Assembly: GCF_011682045.1 (NCBI RefSeq)
Contig: NZ_VVIW01000024.1
Location: 1-64,000 of the forward strand
From: Massilia aquatica
GTDB lineage: Bacteria > Pseudomonadota > Gammaproteobacteria > Burkholderiales > Burkholderiaceae_D
Direction: 5' to 3'
Length of the DNA: 64,000 nt
The position numbers were made by a program, and so were the translations under genes. Every line of letters begins with the position of its first letter. Position 1 is the first letter of the stretch. This document shows positions 7,828 through 15,794 of this stretch, piece after piece. The notes under the pieces were generated by a model that did not search any database, was not told the origin of the DNA, and was given only the letters and a program-made list of their open reading frames with translations.

Positions 7828-9843
7828 ATGATCAATCCACCGCTTCACTTCCCCACCCACATCCGCAAGCGCGACGGCGCCGTCAAGCCGTTCGACGCCA
7901 GCCGCATCAAGTCGGCCATGCAGCGCGCCGCGCAGGCCAGCGGCGAGTTCGATGCCGGCACCGCCCACCGTCTGACCTGGAACGCGGTGCTGCCCGCGCT
8001 GTCGGCACTGGGCATGGACACCCCCGGCGTCGAGCAAGTCCAGGACATGGTGGAAAGCGCCCTGTTCGACGCCGGCCACCGCGCCACCCTGCGCGCCTTT
8101 GTCGTGTATCGCGAGCAGCACCACGGACTGCGGCGCGACCGCAAAAGCCTGATCGACGTCGAAGCGTCGATGAACGAATACCTGGAGCAGCGCGACTGGC
8201 GCGTCAACGCCAACGCCAACCAGGGCTACTCGCTGGGCGGCCTGATTCTCAATGTCTCGGGCAAGGTGATCGCCAACTACTGGCTCGACCACGTGTATCC
8301 GCCCGCCGTGGGCGCGGCCCACCGCAGCGCCGACCTGCACATCCACGATCTCGACATGCTGGCCGGTTACTGCGCCGGCTGGTCGCTGCGCACACTGCTG
8401 CACGAAGGCTTGAATGGCGTGCCGGGCAAGATCGAATCGGCGCCGCCGAAACACATGTCGAGCGCCATCGGCCAGATCGTCAACTTCCTCGGCACCTTGC
8501 AAAATGAATGGGCGGGCGCCCAGGCATTCAGCTCTTTCGACACCTACATGGCGCCGTACGTGCGCGTCGACTCGCTCAGCTACGAGAGCGTCAAGCAGTA
8601 CATCCAGGAGCTGATCTACAACCTGAACGTCCCCTCGCGCTGGGGCACCCAGACGCCGTTCACCAACCTCACCTTCGACTGGGTATGCCCGGAAGACCTG
8701 CGCGAGCAGGTGCCGCACATCGCCGGCGCCGACATGCCGTTTACCTATGGCGACTTGCAGGGCGAGATGGACATGATCAACCGCGCCTACATCGAAATCA
8801 TGATGACCGGCGACGCCAAGGGCCGCGTGTTCACTTTTCCGATCCCGACCTACAACATCACCGAGGACTTTGCGTGGAACAGCCCGAACGCGGAACTGCT
8901 GTTTGAGATGACGGCGCGCTACGGCCTGCCCTACTTCCAGAACTTCCTCAACTCCGAACTGAAGCCGAACATGATCCGTTCGATGTGCTGCCGCCTCCAG
9001 CTCGACCTGCGCGAACTGCTCAAGCGCGGCAACGGCCTGTTCGGATCGGCCGAACAAACCGGCTCGCTCGGCGTGGTGACCATCAACTGCGCGCGCCTGG
9101 GCTACCTGCATGCGGACGACGAGGAAGGCCTGTTCGAGGCGCTCGACCGCCTGCTCGACCTGGGCCGCGACAGCCTGGAAATCAAGCGCAAGGTCATCCA
9201 GCGCCACATGGACAATGGCCTGTTCCCGTACACGAAGCGCTACCTCGGCACCTTGCGCAATCACTTCTCGACCCTGGGCGTGAACGGCGTCAACGAGATG
9301 ATCCGCAATTTCACCTGGGGCGAGCACGATATTGCAAGCGACTGGGGCCACGCCTTCGCCCTGCGCCTGCTGGACCACGTGCGCGCGCGCATGCTCGAAT
9401 TCCAGGACCAGACCGGCCATATGTACAACCTCGAAGCGACGCCCGCCGAAGGCACCACCTACCGTTTCGCGCGCGAAGACCGCAAGCGCCATCCGGACAT
9501 CCTGCAGGCCGGCACCGACGCCATGCCCTACTACACCAACTCCTCGCAACTGCCGGTCGGCTTTACCGACGACCCGTTCGAGGCGCTGGAGCGGCAGGAC
9601 CCACTGCAGCGCAAGTACACCGGCGGCACCGTGCTGCACCTGTACATGAGCGAACCGCTGTCGAGCGCCGACGCCTGCCGGCAGCTGGTCAAGCGCGCCC
9701 TTGGCCGCTTCGGCCTGCCCTACATCACGGTCACGCCCACCTTTTCGATCTGCCCCAAGCACGGTTATCTGGGGGGCAGCCATCCATTTTGTCCCAAATG
9801 CGATCTTGACCTGATCGCGCGCAAGCAACGCGAACTTGCCTAA
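7828..9843 (+). CDS. nrdD: Anaerobic (class III) ribonucleotide reductase, catalytic part lacking glycyl domain
   Basis: Reduces ribonucleoside triphosphates to dNTPs without O2. The 671 residues hold an N-terminal ATP-cone (RKRDGAVKPFDASRI, near 15-30), the ten-stranded barrel with the active-site region SMCCRL (Cys387/Cys388), and a C-terminal zinc site with Cys642, His645, Cys655 and Cys658. The protein stops at KQRELA just after the zinc site, so the usual glycyl-radical loop is missing and is supplied by the next gene. The ATG at 7828 follows GGAGAG; an upstream GTG at 7810 falls inside a NrdR box and is less likely. Confidence 0.95.
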   Translation: MINPPLHFPTHIRKRDGAVKPFDASRIKSAMQRAAQASGEFDAGTAHRLTWNAVLPALSALGMDTPGVEQVQDMVESALFDAGHRATLRAFVVYREQHHGLRRDRKSLIDVEASMNEYLEQRDWRVNANANQGYSLGGLILNVSGKVIANYWLDHVYPPAVGAAHRSADLHIHDLDMLAGYCAGWSLRTLLHEGLNGVPGKIESAPPKHMSSAIGQIVNFLGTLQNEWAGAQAFSSFDTYMAPYVRVDSLSYESVKQYIQELIYNLNVPSRWGTQTPFTNLTFDWVCPEDLREQVPHIAGADMPFTYGDLQGEMDMINRAYIEIMMTGDAKGRVFTFPIPTYNITEDFAWNSPNAELLFEMTARYGLPYFQNFLNSELKPNMIRSMCCRLQLDLRELLKRGNGLFGSAEQTGSLGVVTINCARLGYLHADDEEGLFEALDRLLDLGRDSLEIKRKVIQRHMDNGLFPYTKRYLGTLRNHFSTLGVNGVNEMIRNFTWGEHDIASDWGHAFALRLLDHVRARMLEFQDQTGHMYNLEATPAEGTTYRFAREDRKRHPDILQAGTDAMPYYTNSSQLPVGFTDDPFEALERQDPLQRKYTGGTVLHLYMSEPLSSADACRQLVKRALGRFGLPYITVTPTFSICPKHGYLGGSHPFCPKCDLDLIARKQRELA

Positions 9844-9874
9844 ACACTTTGCGTAACCACTAAAGGAGTTATCC

Positions 9875-10069
9875 ATGTCAGACCTGAGCCAAGCCGTATT
9901 TTTCGTACCCCAAACCATCACCCTCACCGATGCCGAACGCCAGCCGTGTGAAGTCTGGACCCGCGTGATGGGTTATCACCGCCCGGTGTCGTCCTTCAAT
10001 ACCGGCAAGAAGGGCGAGTTCCACGAACGTACCTGGTTCAACGAGCGCGCCATTGCGGCGCGCAGCTAG
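9875..10069 (+). CDS. Separate glycyl-radical domain of NrdD
   Basis: A 64-residue protein containing QPCEVWTRVMGYHRPVSSFN and GKKGEFHER, the sequence normally found at the extreme C-terminus of class III ribonucleotide reductases; Gly33 in RVMGY would carry the radical. It has its own strong ribosome site (AAAGGAG, 9862-9868) and starts 31 bp after the nrdD stop. This is therefore a genuine second cistron and not a simple frameshift. It presumably docks into the NrdD barrel and is activated by NrdG, analogous in principle to the YfiD/GrcA spare part of pyruvate formate-lyase. Confidence 0.88.
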   Translation: MSDLSQAVFFVPQTITLTDAERQPCEVWTRVMGYHRPVSSFNTGKKGEFHERTWFNERAIAARS

Positions 10070-10070
10070 C

Positions 10071-10769
10071 GTGGGCGCCGGCGCGCTGCGGGTGGGCGGG
10101 GTCACCGCCTTTACCGCGACCGATTTCCCCGGCAAACTGGCGGCCGCGGTGTTCATTCAGGGCTGCCCGTGGCGCTGCGGCTACTGCCACAATCCGCACT
10201 TGCAGCCGCGCCGGCGCGGGCCGCACTCGTGGGCCGACGTGATGGCGCTGCTAGTGCGGCGCGCCGGCTTGCTCGACGGCGTGGTGTTCAGCGGCGGCGA
10301 GCCGACCATGGACCCGGCGCTGCCGTTTGCCATGACGGCGGTGCGCCAGATCGGCCTTGCGGTCGGGCTGCACACCGCGTGCATCTACCCGCGCCGGTTG
10401 AAGGAAGTGCTGCCGCTGGTCGATTGGGTGGGGTTTGATATCAAGGCCCCGTTCGACGCGTATCAGAGGGTGACGGGCGTGGCCGGCAGCGGCGAGCCGG
10501 CGCGTGCTTGCCTGGAGATGATCGTCGCCAGCGGCGTGGCGCATGAGTGCAGGACCACGCTGCATCCGGCGCTGTTGTCGGAAGCCGAGGTTGAGGGCTT
10601 GGCCGGTACGCTGGCCGGTGCGGGAGTGCGCAATTACGCCATCCAGACCTTCCGCGCGCAGGGCTGCGCCGATGCCGGCTTGAATGCGACGGCGGGTACT
10701 GTCATGAGCGCAGCGGCGCTGCAACGCATCGGGGCGCGCTTCGAGACCTTCGTACTGCGGCCCGCGTAA
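10071..10769 (+). CDS. nrdG: Radical SAM NrdD-activating protein
   Basis: Generates the glycyl radical on the NrdD system using S-adenosylmethionine. The [4Fe-4S] motif CPWRCGYC (CX3CX2C) and the downstream SGGEPTMD segment are clear. At about 232 residues it is longer than the E. coli type and resembles the pyruvate-formate-lyase-activase-like NrdG group. The GTG at 10071 begins one base after the glycyl-subunit stop; a TTG at 10053 would overlap it. The operon order is catalytic part, glycyl part, activase. Confidence 0.92.
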   Translation: MGAGALRVGGVTAFTATDFPGKLAAAVFIQGCPWRCGYCHNPHLQPRRRGPHSWADVMALLVRRAGLLDGVVFSGGEPTMDPALPFAMTAVRQIGLAVGLHTACIYPRRLKEVLPLVDWVGFDIKAPFDAYQRVTGVAGSGEPARACLEMIVASGVAHECRTTLHPALLSEAEVEGLAGTLAGAGVRNYAIQTFRAQGCADAGLNATAGTVMSAAALQRIGARFETFVLRPA

Positions 10770-10796
10770 GACAGGCACCAAGTTCCAACCCGTTAC

Positions 10797-10833
10797 GATC
10801 CGTCGTCTCCGGCACTGCCGGAGACGACGGATC
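10797..10833. terminator. Hairpin between convergent nrdG and ubi operons
   Basis: GATCCGTCGTCTCCGGC (10797-10813), loop of three bases, and its perfect reverse complement (10817-10833): a 17-bp stem without a T tract. It lies exactly between the two convergent operons and touches the stop codon of the DGC gene, so a bidirectional transcription stop is likely. Confidence 0.7.
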
Positions 10834-11216
10834 TACGGGTTTCGTCCTAAAAGCCTGGCATCGGTGCGCAACTGTTCCGCCAATTGATCGGCGTGCGCCT
10901 TGTCAAAGTCGGCATGCATCTTCTTGCGCACCCCAAGTTCACTGAGCAGCACATGCTGGTCCGGCACCACGCCATGCTGCGCCAGGCACTGGCGCGCGCA
11001 CGCGAGCGGACAACCGTCGATCGCCAGCACCGGGCGCCCCGAGCGGGCCAGCCTGACCAGCGGCGCCACGCCGCCGCCCACGCCGGCGATGCACGACATT
11101 TCAGCCGCGCCGTTGCGGTCGAGCGACAGCGCCAGGTAATTGGCCATCTGCGCCGCGCTCGAACATCCCGAACACGAATACACCAGCGGCAGCACCGCCC
11201 TGTCGGTACCCATCAT
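10833..11216 (-). CDS. DGC-domain putative zinc-binding protein
   Basis: A 127-residue cysteine-rich protein with the family signature IDGCPLACARQCL, plus VYSCSGCSS near the N-terminus and EMSCIAGVGGG. Proteins with this DGC domain are annotated as putative metal-binding and are often found beside anaerobic respiration genes; no reaction is established. It is the last gene of the ubiUVT operon, 9 bp after ubiT. GGGAGG upstream supports one of the two adjacent ATG codons (11216 or 11213). The seven or more cysteines would suit Zn or Fe-S binding. Confidence 0.75.
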   Translation of the reverse strand: MMGTDRAVLPLVYSCSGCSSAAQMANYLALSLDRNGAAEMSCIAGVGGGVAPLVRLARSGRPVLAIDGCPLACARQCLAQHGVVPDQHVLLSELGVRKKMHADFDKAHADQLAEQLRTDARLLGRNP

Positions 11217-11225
11217 CAACCTCCC

Positions 11226-11687
11226 TTACATGGCAGAACCCCGGCGCCAGCGCGCCGGCAGCAAACGCTCCGGATCGAACAGCGCAACGTCAATCGCGTC
11301 GAGCGTGTTCTTCACCAGCAGCCCCAGTTCGGTGTCGCCCTCCATTGTCAGGCGACGTGCAAAAAACAGTGTGTCCGGATCTTCGCGGCGCTGCGCCAGC
11401 AGCAAAAAGTCGCGCGCGCTGGCGCCGATCGACAGGTCCGGCTTCTGCTGCGGCGCAATTGCCACGAAGCGCGATCCGTGCCAGCTCACATCGAAGCGCA
11501 GGCCGGCATCGTTGACGACGATGCAAATCGAGCGATTCTGCATGGCCGCACGCACGTCACCGGGCAGGTGCGGCCCGAGCACGCGCGTCAAGCCGGCTGC
11601 AAACAGCAGCGAACCGGGAAAACGCGGCAGGCGCCCAAGCACGCCGGCCAGCGGCTTGGGCAACAGCGGATACGCGTGCGGCTTCAT
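11226..11687 (-). CDS. ubiT: SCP2-domain lipid-binding protein UbiT
   Basis: A 153-residue protein of the SCP2/YhbT type. UbiT binds ubiquinone precursors for the O2-independent hydroxylation pathway. The N-terminal FPGSLLFAAGLTRVLG helix and the central strand-rich SCP2 core ending FARRLTMEGDTELGLLVKN are visible. Its start overlaps the ubiV stop as ATGA (11684-11687), so the two are translated together, as in other proteobacterial ubiTUV clusters. Confidence 0.88.
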   Translation of the reverse strand: MKPHAYPLLPKPLAGVLGRLPRFPGSLLFAAGLTRVLGPHLPGDVRAAMQNRSICIVVNDAGLRFDVSWHGSRFVAIAPQQKPDLSIGASARDFLLLAQRREDPDTLFFARRLTMEGDTELGLLVKNTLDAIDVALFDPERLLPARWRRGSAM

Positions 11688-12586
11688 GCTGCCTCCCGCT
11701 TGTCGAACGCCATGCCTGGTTTACCGTGCCAGTAGCCGTCGCAGGCTGCCGCCGGCATCAACGGCGCCAGGACCGCCTGCGCCTGGACCGTGTCGATCTG
11801 GCCGTGGCGCGCGCGGTCGAACAGCGCCACCACCGCGTCGGTATGCTGCGCCTGTGGGCTGATACGCAGCACGTCCACGCCCATCGACGCCAATACCGTC
11901 ATTTCGCCCAGCAGGTTATACACCAGGTGCGACTGGATCTGGGTGCCGTTCAGGATCAAAAAGGTATCGGCGTCGCGCGTGCGCAGTTCCAGTCCGTCCG
12001 GGTGCGCCATGCAGCTGAACTGGCAATCGTCCTTGCCCAGGTTGCGGTGGCGCGCCGTAAAGCAGCGCGCGGAAAACGCCAGCGGCATGCGCCCGTAGGC
12101 GAATACCTCGGTCTCCAGCCCCGCCGGGCGGCTTTGCTGCATCGTCGCCAGTGCGGCGCGGCCCATCTCCAACGGCATGACCCAGCGCCGTGCGCCCAGT
12201 TGCGCCATCAGCGCCACGCTGTCTTCGTTGTACAGGTTCAGGTGCGGGCCGGCCACGAACGGCAGCGTGCCGTCCAGGCAGTGCACCGCGCCGATATCGT
12301 TCGCTTCGATCGCAAAGCGCCCGTTGGAGGTGAGTTTGCGCAGGTTGGCCAGGTCGCTGCCCGATTCGAGCAGGGCCTGGGTCGAGAGCACCACCTCCTT
12401 GCCGGCGTCGGCCAGCATGGCTGCGAGCGAGAGCCAGTCGGGCAGGCGCAGCTCGTGGCGGCGCGAGCACACCGTTTCGCCAAGGTAGACGATATCGACC
12501 GAGCTTGCCGCCACTGATTCGTAGAATGCCATCATCGTATCGCGCGGCCAGTAGTACAACACCGGTCCGAGGGCCAGTTTCATCAT
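11684..12586 (-). CDS. ubiV: O2-independent ubiquinone hydroxylase subunit UbiV
   Basis: A 300-residue member of the U32 peptidase-like family, now assigned to anaerobic ubiquinone hydroxylation with UbiU, probably using prephenate as oxygen donor. Cysteines 40, 175, 188 and 192 keep the 13- and 4-residue spacings of the [4Fe-4S] ligands in E. coli UbiV (YhbV). It lies 10 bp after ubiU and overlaps ubiT. The clear ligand set argues against a true peptidase. Confidence 0.92.
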   Translation of the reverse strand: MMKLALGPVLYYWPRDTMMAFYESVAASSVDIVYLGETVCSRRHELRLPDWLSLAAMLADAGKEVVLSTQALLESGSDLANLRKLTSNGRFAIEANDIGAVHCLDGTLPFVAGPHLNLYNEDSVALMAQLGARRWVMPLEMGRAALATMQQSRPAGLETEVFAYGRMPLAFSARCFTARHRNLGKDDCQFSCMAHPDGLELRTRDADTFLILNGTQIQSHLVYNLLGEMTVLASMGVDVLRISPQAQHTDAVVALFDRARHGQIDTVQAQAVLAPLMPAAACDGYWHGKPGMAFDKREAA

Positions 12587-12596
12587 CGTGCCTCCC

Positions 12597-13631
12597 TTAT
12601 TTCCATGAGCGGTGGTAGGCGCCCAGCGTGTGCTGCTGCCCCTCCGCCACCTTGTTCAGATCTGCCATCCATGCCTGTTTGGCCGAAAACCGCAGCGGAC
12701 TGGCGTGGTACTGGTCAATCGCTTCGCGCCACACGCGCGTTACCTGCGCCACGTAGGCGGGACTGCGCTGGCGCCCTTCGATCTTGATCGCGCTTACGCC
12801 CAGTTCGATCAACTGCGGTAGCAGTTCCAGCGTGTTCAGGCTGGCCGGCTCCTCGATCGCGTAAAACTGTTCGCCGGCGACGTCGAAGCGTCCCTTGCAC
12901 AGGGTTGGATAATTGGCCTGCTCGCCGTCGGCGTAGCGGTCGATCAGCACATCGTTCAGGCGCGACTCCAGTCCGGCCGGAGTCTGCTGCCAGCGCACCG
13001 CCTTGGCCGGCGAACACACGCCATGCGTGTTGGGCGACTCGCCCGTGGCGTACGACGACAGCGCGCAGCGCCCTTCGACCATCACGCACAGGCTGCCGAA
13101 GCCGAAGACCTCGATTTCGACCGGCGTATTGCGCACGACCTGCTCCACCTGCGCCACCGACAGCACCCGCGGCAGCACCGCGCGCGCAATGCCGAAGTGG
13201 CGGTGGAAGAAGTTGATGGCCTCGTAATTGGTGGCCGAACCCTGCACCGACAGGTGCAGCCGCAGCGCCGGATAGCGCTCGGCGGCGTAGCGCATCAGGC
13301 CCGGGTCGGCCAGGATGATGGCGTCGATGCCGGCGCCGGCGGCGCGGTCGATGGCGCGCCGCCACAAGGCGCCGGCGGCCGGCTGCGGATAGGTGTTCAG
13401 CGCCAGCAGCACCTTGCGCCCACGCGCGTGGCTGTAGGCGATGCCCTGTTCGATCGCGGCTTCGTCGAAGTTCAGGCCGGCGAAGTTGCGGGCGTTGGTC
13501 GCATCGCGAAAACCGAGGTAGACGCAGTCGGCGCCATTGTCCACGGCCGCCTTGAGGGCCGGCAGGCTACCGGCCGGGCACACCAGTTCGAACGGCGTGG
13601 CGCCGTCGGAGGAATTTGACATCATGTTCAT
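12597..13631 (-). CDS. ubiU: O2-independent ubiquinone hydroxylase subunit UbiU
   Basis: About 344 residues, U32 family. Cys182, Cys189, Cys206 and Cys245 reproduce the 7-17-39 spacing of the [4Fe-4S] ligands of E. coli UbiU (YhbU), and FELVCPAGSLPALKAAVDNG is the standard N-terminus. Starts at 13631, 13625 or 13622 are all possible. It is the first gene of ubiU-ubiV-ubiT-DGC. A near-perfect FNR/DNR box lies about 50 bp upstream, fitting expression when O2 is low. Confidence 0.92.
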   Translation of the reverse strand: MNMMSNSSDGATPFELVCPAGSLPALKAAVDNGADCVYLGFRDATNARNFAGLNFDEAAIEQGIAYSHARGRKVLLALNTYPQPAAGALWRRAIDRAAGAGIDAIILADPGLMRYAAERYPALRLHLSVQGSATNYEAINFFHRHFGIARAVLPRVLSVAQVEQVVRNTPVEIEVFGFGSLCVMVEGRCALSSYATGESPNTHGVCSPAKAVRWQQTPAGLESRLNDVLIDRYADGEQANYPTLCKGRFDVAGEQFYAIEEPASLNTLELLPQLIELGVSAIKIEGRQRSPAYVAQVTRVWREAIDQYHASPLRFSAKQAWMADLNKVAEGQQHTLGAYHRSWK

Positions 13632-13682
13632 TCGTCGTAAGGTGGGGGACTGCACTGTAGCCCGGCGGCCGTCCTAAAATCT

Positions 13683-13696
13683 TTGACCTGCATCAA
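13683..13696. promoter_or_regulatory. FNR/DNR-type box between ubiU and the hemerythrin operon
   Basis: TTGAC-CTGC-ATCAA matches TTGAT-N4-ATCAA at 9 of 10 half-site positions. It is centred about 58 bp from the ubiU start and 66 bp from the hemerythrin start, so it may serve both divergent operons. Whether the regulator is FNR or an NO-responsive DNR cannot be told from the site. Confidence 0.7.
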
Positions 13697-13755
13697 GGAT
13701 TTTTGGACTGCGAAGCGGCGACAATGACGCCATGCACAAACAGCAGGAGAGGACG

Positions 13756-14220
13756 ATGGACACAATCGGAAGCTATCTCGAAGCCGACCATGTGCGCTGC
13801 GACGCGCTGTTCGCAGACGCGCGGCGCGCGGTGCGCAAGGGCCTGTGGCGCGAAGCGGGGCATGCATTCGCCACCTTCTGCCACGCGCTCGAACGGCATT
13901 TGCTGATGGAGGAGCGGATCGTGTTTCCGGCGTTTGAAAGAGCCATCGGCGCCGCCAGCGCGCCCACCGCATCCATGCGCAGCGAGCACCTGCGCATTCG
14001 CGGCGTAGTGCAGCGCTTGTCGAACTCGCTGCGCGAACGCGACACCGAAGCCTTCCTCGATCATGCCAATACGCTCGGCATCGTGCTGTACCAGCACAGC
14101 GAAAAGGAAGAAGGCGTGCTCTATCCAATGATCGAGCGGGTGCTGGCGCCGAGCCGCCACAAGCTGGTGGCGGCCATGCGGGACTTCGGTGCGCTGGACC
14201 AGATGGCCAGCGCCGCATGA
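13756..14220 (+). CDS. Hemerythrin-like domain protein
   Basis: A 154-residue four-helix protein with spaced His/Glu ligands in DH (His12), CHALERHLLMEE, RSEHLRIRG and YQHSEKEEGVLYP, as expected for a diiron hemerythrin. Such proteins near NO reductases are thought to bind O2 or NO or to help repair iron centres. AGGAGAGG at 13745-13752 favours the ATG at 13756 over the one at 13732. Its stop overlaps the next start (ATGA at 14217). The FNR/DNR-type box lies upstream. Confidence 0.85.
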   Translation: MDTIGSYLEADHVRCDALFADARRAVRKGLWREAGHAFATFCHALERHLLMEERIVFPAFERAIGAASAPTASMRSEHLRIRGVVQRLSNSLRERDTEAFLDHANTLGIVLYQHSEKEEGVLYPMIERVLAPSRHKLVAAMRDFGALDQMASAA

Positions 14221-14462
14221 ACGCCACCAGCCCGCAAACCCACCACATCGACGTGCGCGGCCTGGAGCCGCCCGAGCCGCTCGAACGCGTGCTCGATGCG
14301 CTCGACCGCCTGCCCGAAGGCGACCACCTGTGCATGCTGATCGAACGCGAACCGCGCCCGCTGTACCGCATCCTGTCGCAAAACGGCTACGGCCACGCCA
14401 CCACGGCGCTGCCCGACTACCTGTACGAAGTGCGCATCTGGCGCCGCGTGCCGGCCGCCTGA
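14217..14462 (+). CDS. DUF2249-family small protein
   Basis: An 81-residue DUF2249 protein (IDVRGLEPPEPLERVLDALD, then LPEGDHLCMLIEREPRPLY). It is translationally coupled to the hemerythrin gene and is the second such protein in the window. The recurrence of DUF2249 with hemerythrin and NorB points to a shared low-oxygen or NO-related role that is not biochemically defined. Confidence 0.8.
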   Translation: MNATSPQTHHIDVRGLEPPEPLERVLDALDRLPEGDHLCMLIEREPRPLYRILSQNGYGHATTALPDYLYEVRIWRRVPAA

Positions 14463-14465
14463 CCC

Positions 14466-15794
14466 ATGCAGCGCACCCTCTCGCTCGAACAATCGCCGCC
14501 GCTCGGCGCGGTGCTGCGATTTTTTCTGGCCACGCCGCTGTTCGCGCTGCTGGCCGCCGCGCTGCTGCTGTGGCAGGGCGCGCCGGCGCTGGCCTCGCGC
14601 TGGTCGCCGGCCACGCTGGCGCTCACCCACCTGCTCACCCTCGGCACCCTGGGCATGGCCATGACCGGCGCGCTGATCCAGATTCTGCCCGTGGTGGCCG
14701 GCGTGTCGCTGCCGCGTGCGCGCATCCTGGCGCCGGGCGTGCATGCGTTGCTGGCCGGCGGTACGGCCGCCTTGTGCTGCGCCTTCCTGTTCACGCAGCC
14801 CTGGCTGTTCGGACTCGCGCTGGCCCTGCTGCTGCCCGGCTTTGGGTGGCTGATCGGCGCTCTCACAGTCGCCTTGTGGCAGATGCCGCCGCCCGGCGCG
14901 ATCCCGATGACGGCCACCGTCCGGCTGGCGCTCGGCAGCCTGATCGTGACGGTGACGCTTGGCGCGCTGATGGCGTGGGCCTTCGCCTGGCCGGCCCAGG
15001 CCGCGCCGCTGCCGCTGATGCTGGTCACCGACCTGCATGCGCTGTGGGGTGTGTTCGGATGGGGCGGATTGCTGCTGGCCGGGGTATCGTTCCAGGTGGT
15101 GCCGATGTTCCAGGTCACGCCGCTGTACGACAAACCGCTGCCGCAAGTGCTGGGCGTAGCGATCTTTTTGCTGCTGGTGCTGTGGAGCGTGAGCGCCACC
15201 GCCCTGCGCGCGCGCCTGCCCTGGATCGACGCGCTGGCCAGCGCGCTGGTACTTAGCGCCTACGGCATCTTCGCGCTGGCCACCCTGCGCCTGCTGGCGC
15301 GCCGCAAACGAGCGCAGGCCGACGCCATGACCCTGTTCTGGCGCCTGGCCATGGCCAGCATGCTCGCCTGCGCGGCGCTGTGGGCGCTGCCGGCCGGCGT
15401 GGCGGGCGATGGCCGCACCCTGGCAATGGGCGTGCTGATGCTGGTGGGGTTTTTGTACTCGACGATCAACGGCATGCTGTACAAGATCGTGCCCTTCCTG
15501 GTCTGGCGTGAGCTGCAGGAACGCGCCGCCGAAGGCCAGCGCGCCCCGGCCATCAAGACGCTCATTCGCGACGAGGTGGCGCAGCGCCAGTTCTGGCTGC
15601 ATGCCGCAGCCCTGGCCCTGCTACTGGCGGCCTGCTGGTGGCCGGCGCTGCTGGCGCGCCCGGCGGCCGTGGCCATGGGCCTGTCGTCCGGCTGGCTGCT
15701 GGTGAATTTGTCAGTAGCGCTGCGGCGCGGCTACAGTTCGATGGTCACCAGCGTGTCGCACAGCGCCGTGGACGGAAAATCCGTGGTGCGGTAG
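14466..15794 (+). CDS. Polytopic membrane protein of the denitrification neighbourhood
   Basis: A 442-residue protein with about twelve predicted membrane helices. Several intramembrane His residues occur in segments such as LALTHLLTLGTLGMAMTGAL and VTDLHALWGVFGWGG, reminiscent of heme-copper-oxidase-like or NnrS-like proteins. It starts 3 bp after the DUF2249 gene, so it belongs to the hemerythrin operon. The function is unknown; heme or NO-related membrane chemistry is only inferred. Its last 64 bp overlap the end of the convergent gene at 15731. Confidence 0.7.
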   Translation: MQRTLSLEQSPPLGAVLRFFLATPLFALLAAALLLWQGAPALASRWSPATLALTHLLTLGTLGMAMTGALIQILPVVAGVSLPRARILAPGVHALLAGGTAALCCAFLFTQPWLFGLALALLLPGFGWLIGALTVALWQMPPPGAIPMTATVRLALGSLIVTVTLGALMAWAFAWPAQAAPLPLMLVTDLHALWGVFGWGGLLLAGVSFQVVPMFQVTPLYDKPLPQVLGVAIFLLLVLWSVSATALRARLPWIDALASALVLSAYGIFALATLRLLARRKRAQADAMTLFWRLAMASMLACAALWALPAGVAGDGRTLAMGVLMLVGFLYSTINGMLYKIVPFLVWRELQERAAEGQRAPAIKTLIRDEVAQRQFWLHAAALALLLAACWWPALLARPAAVAMGLSSGWLLVNLSVALRRGYSSMVTSVSHSAVDGKSVVR

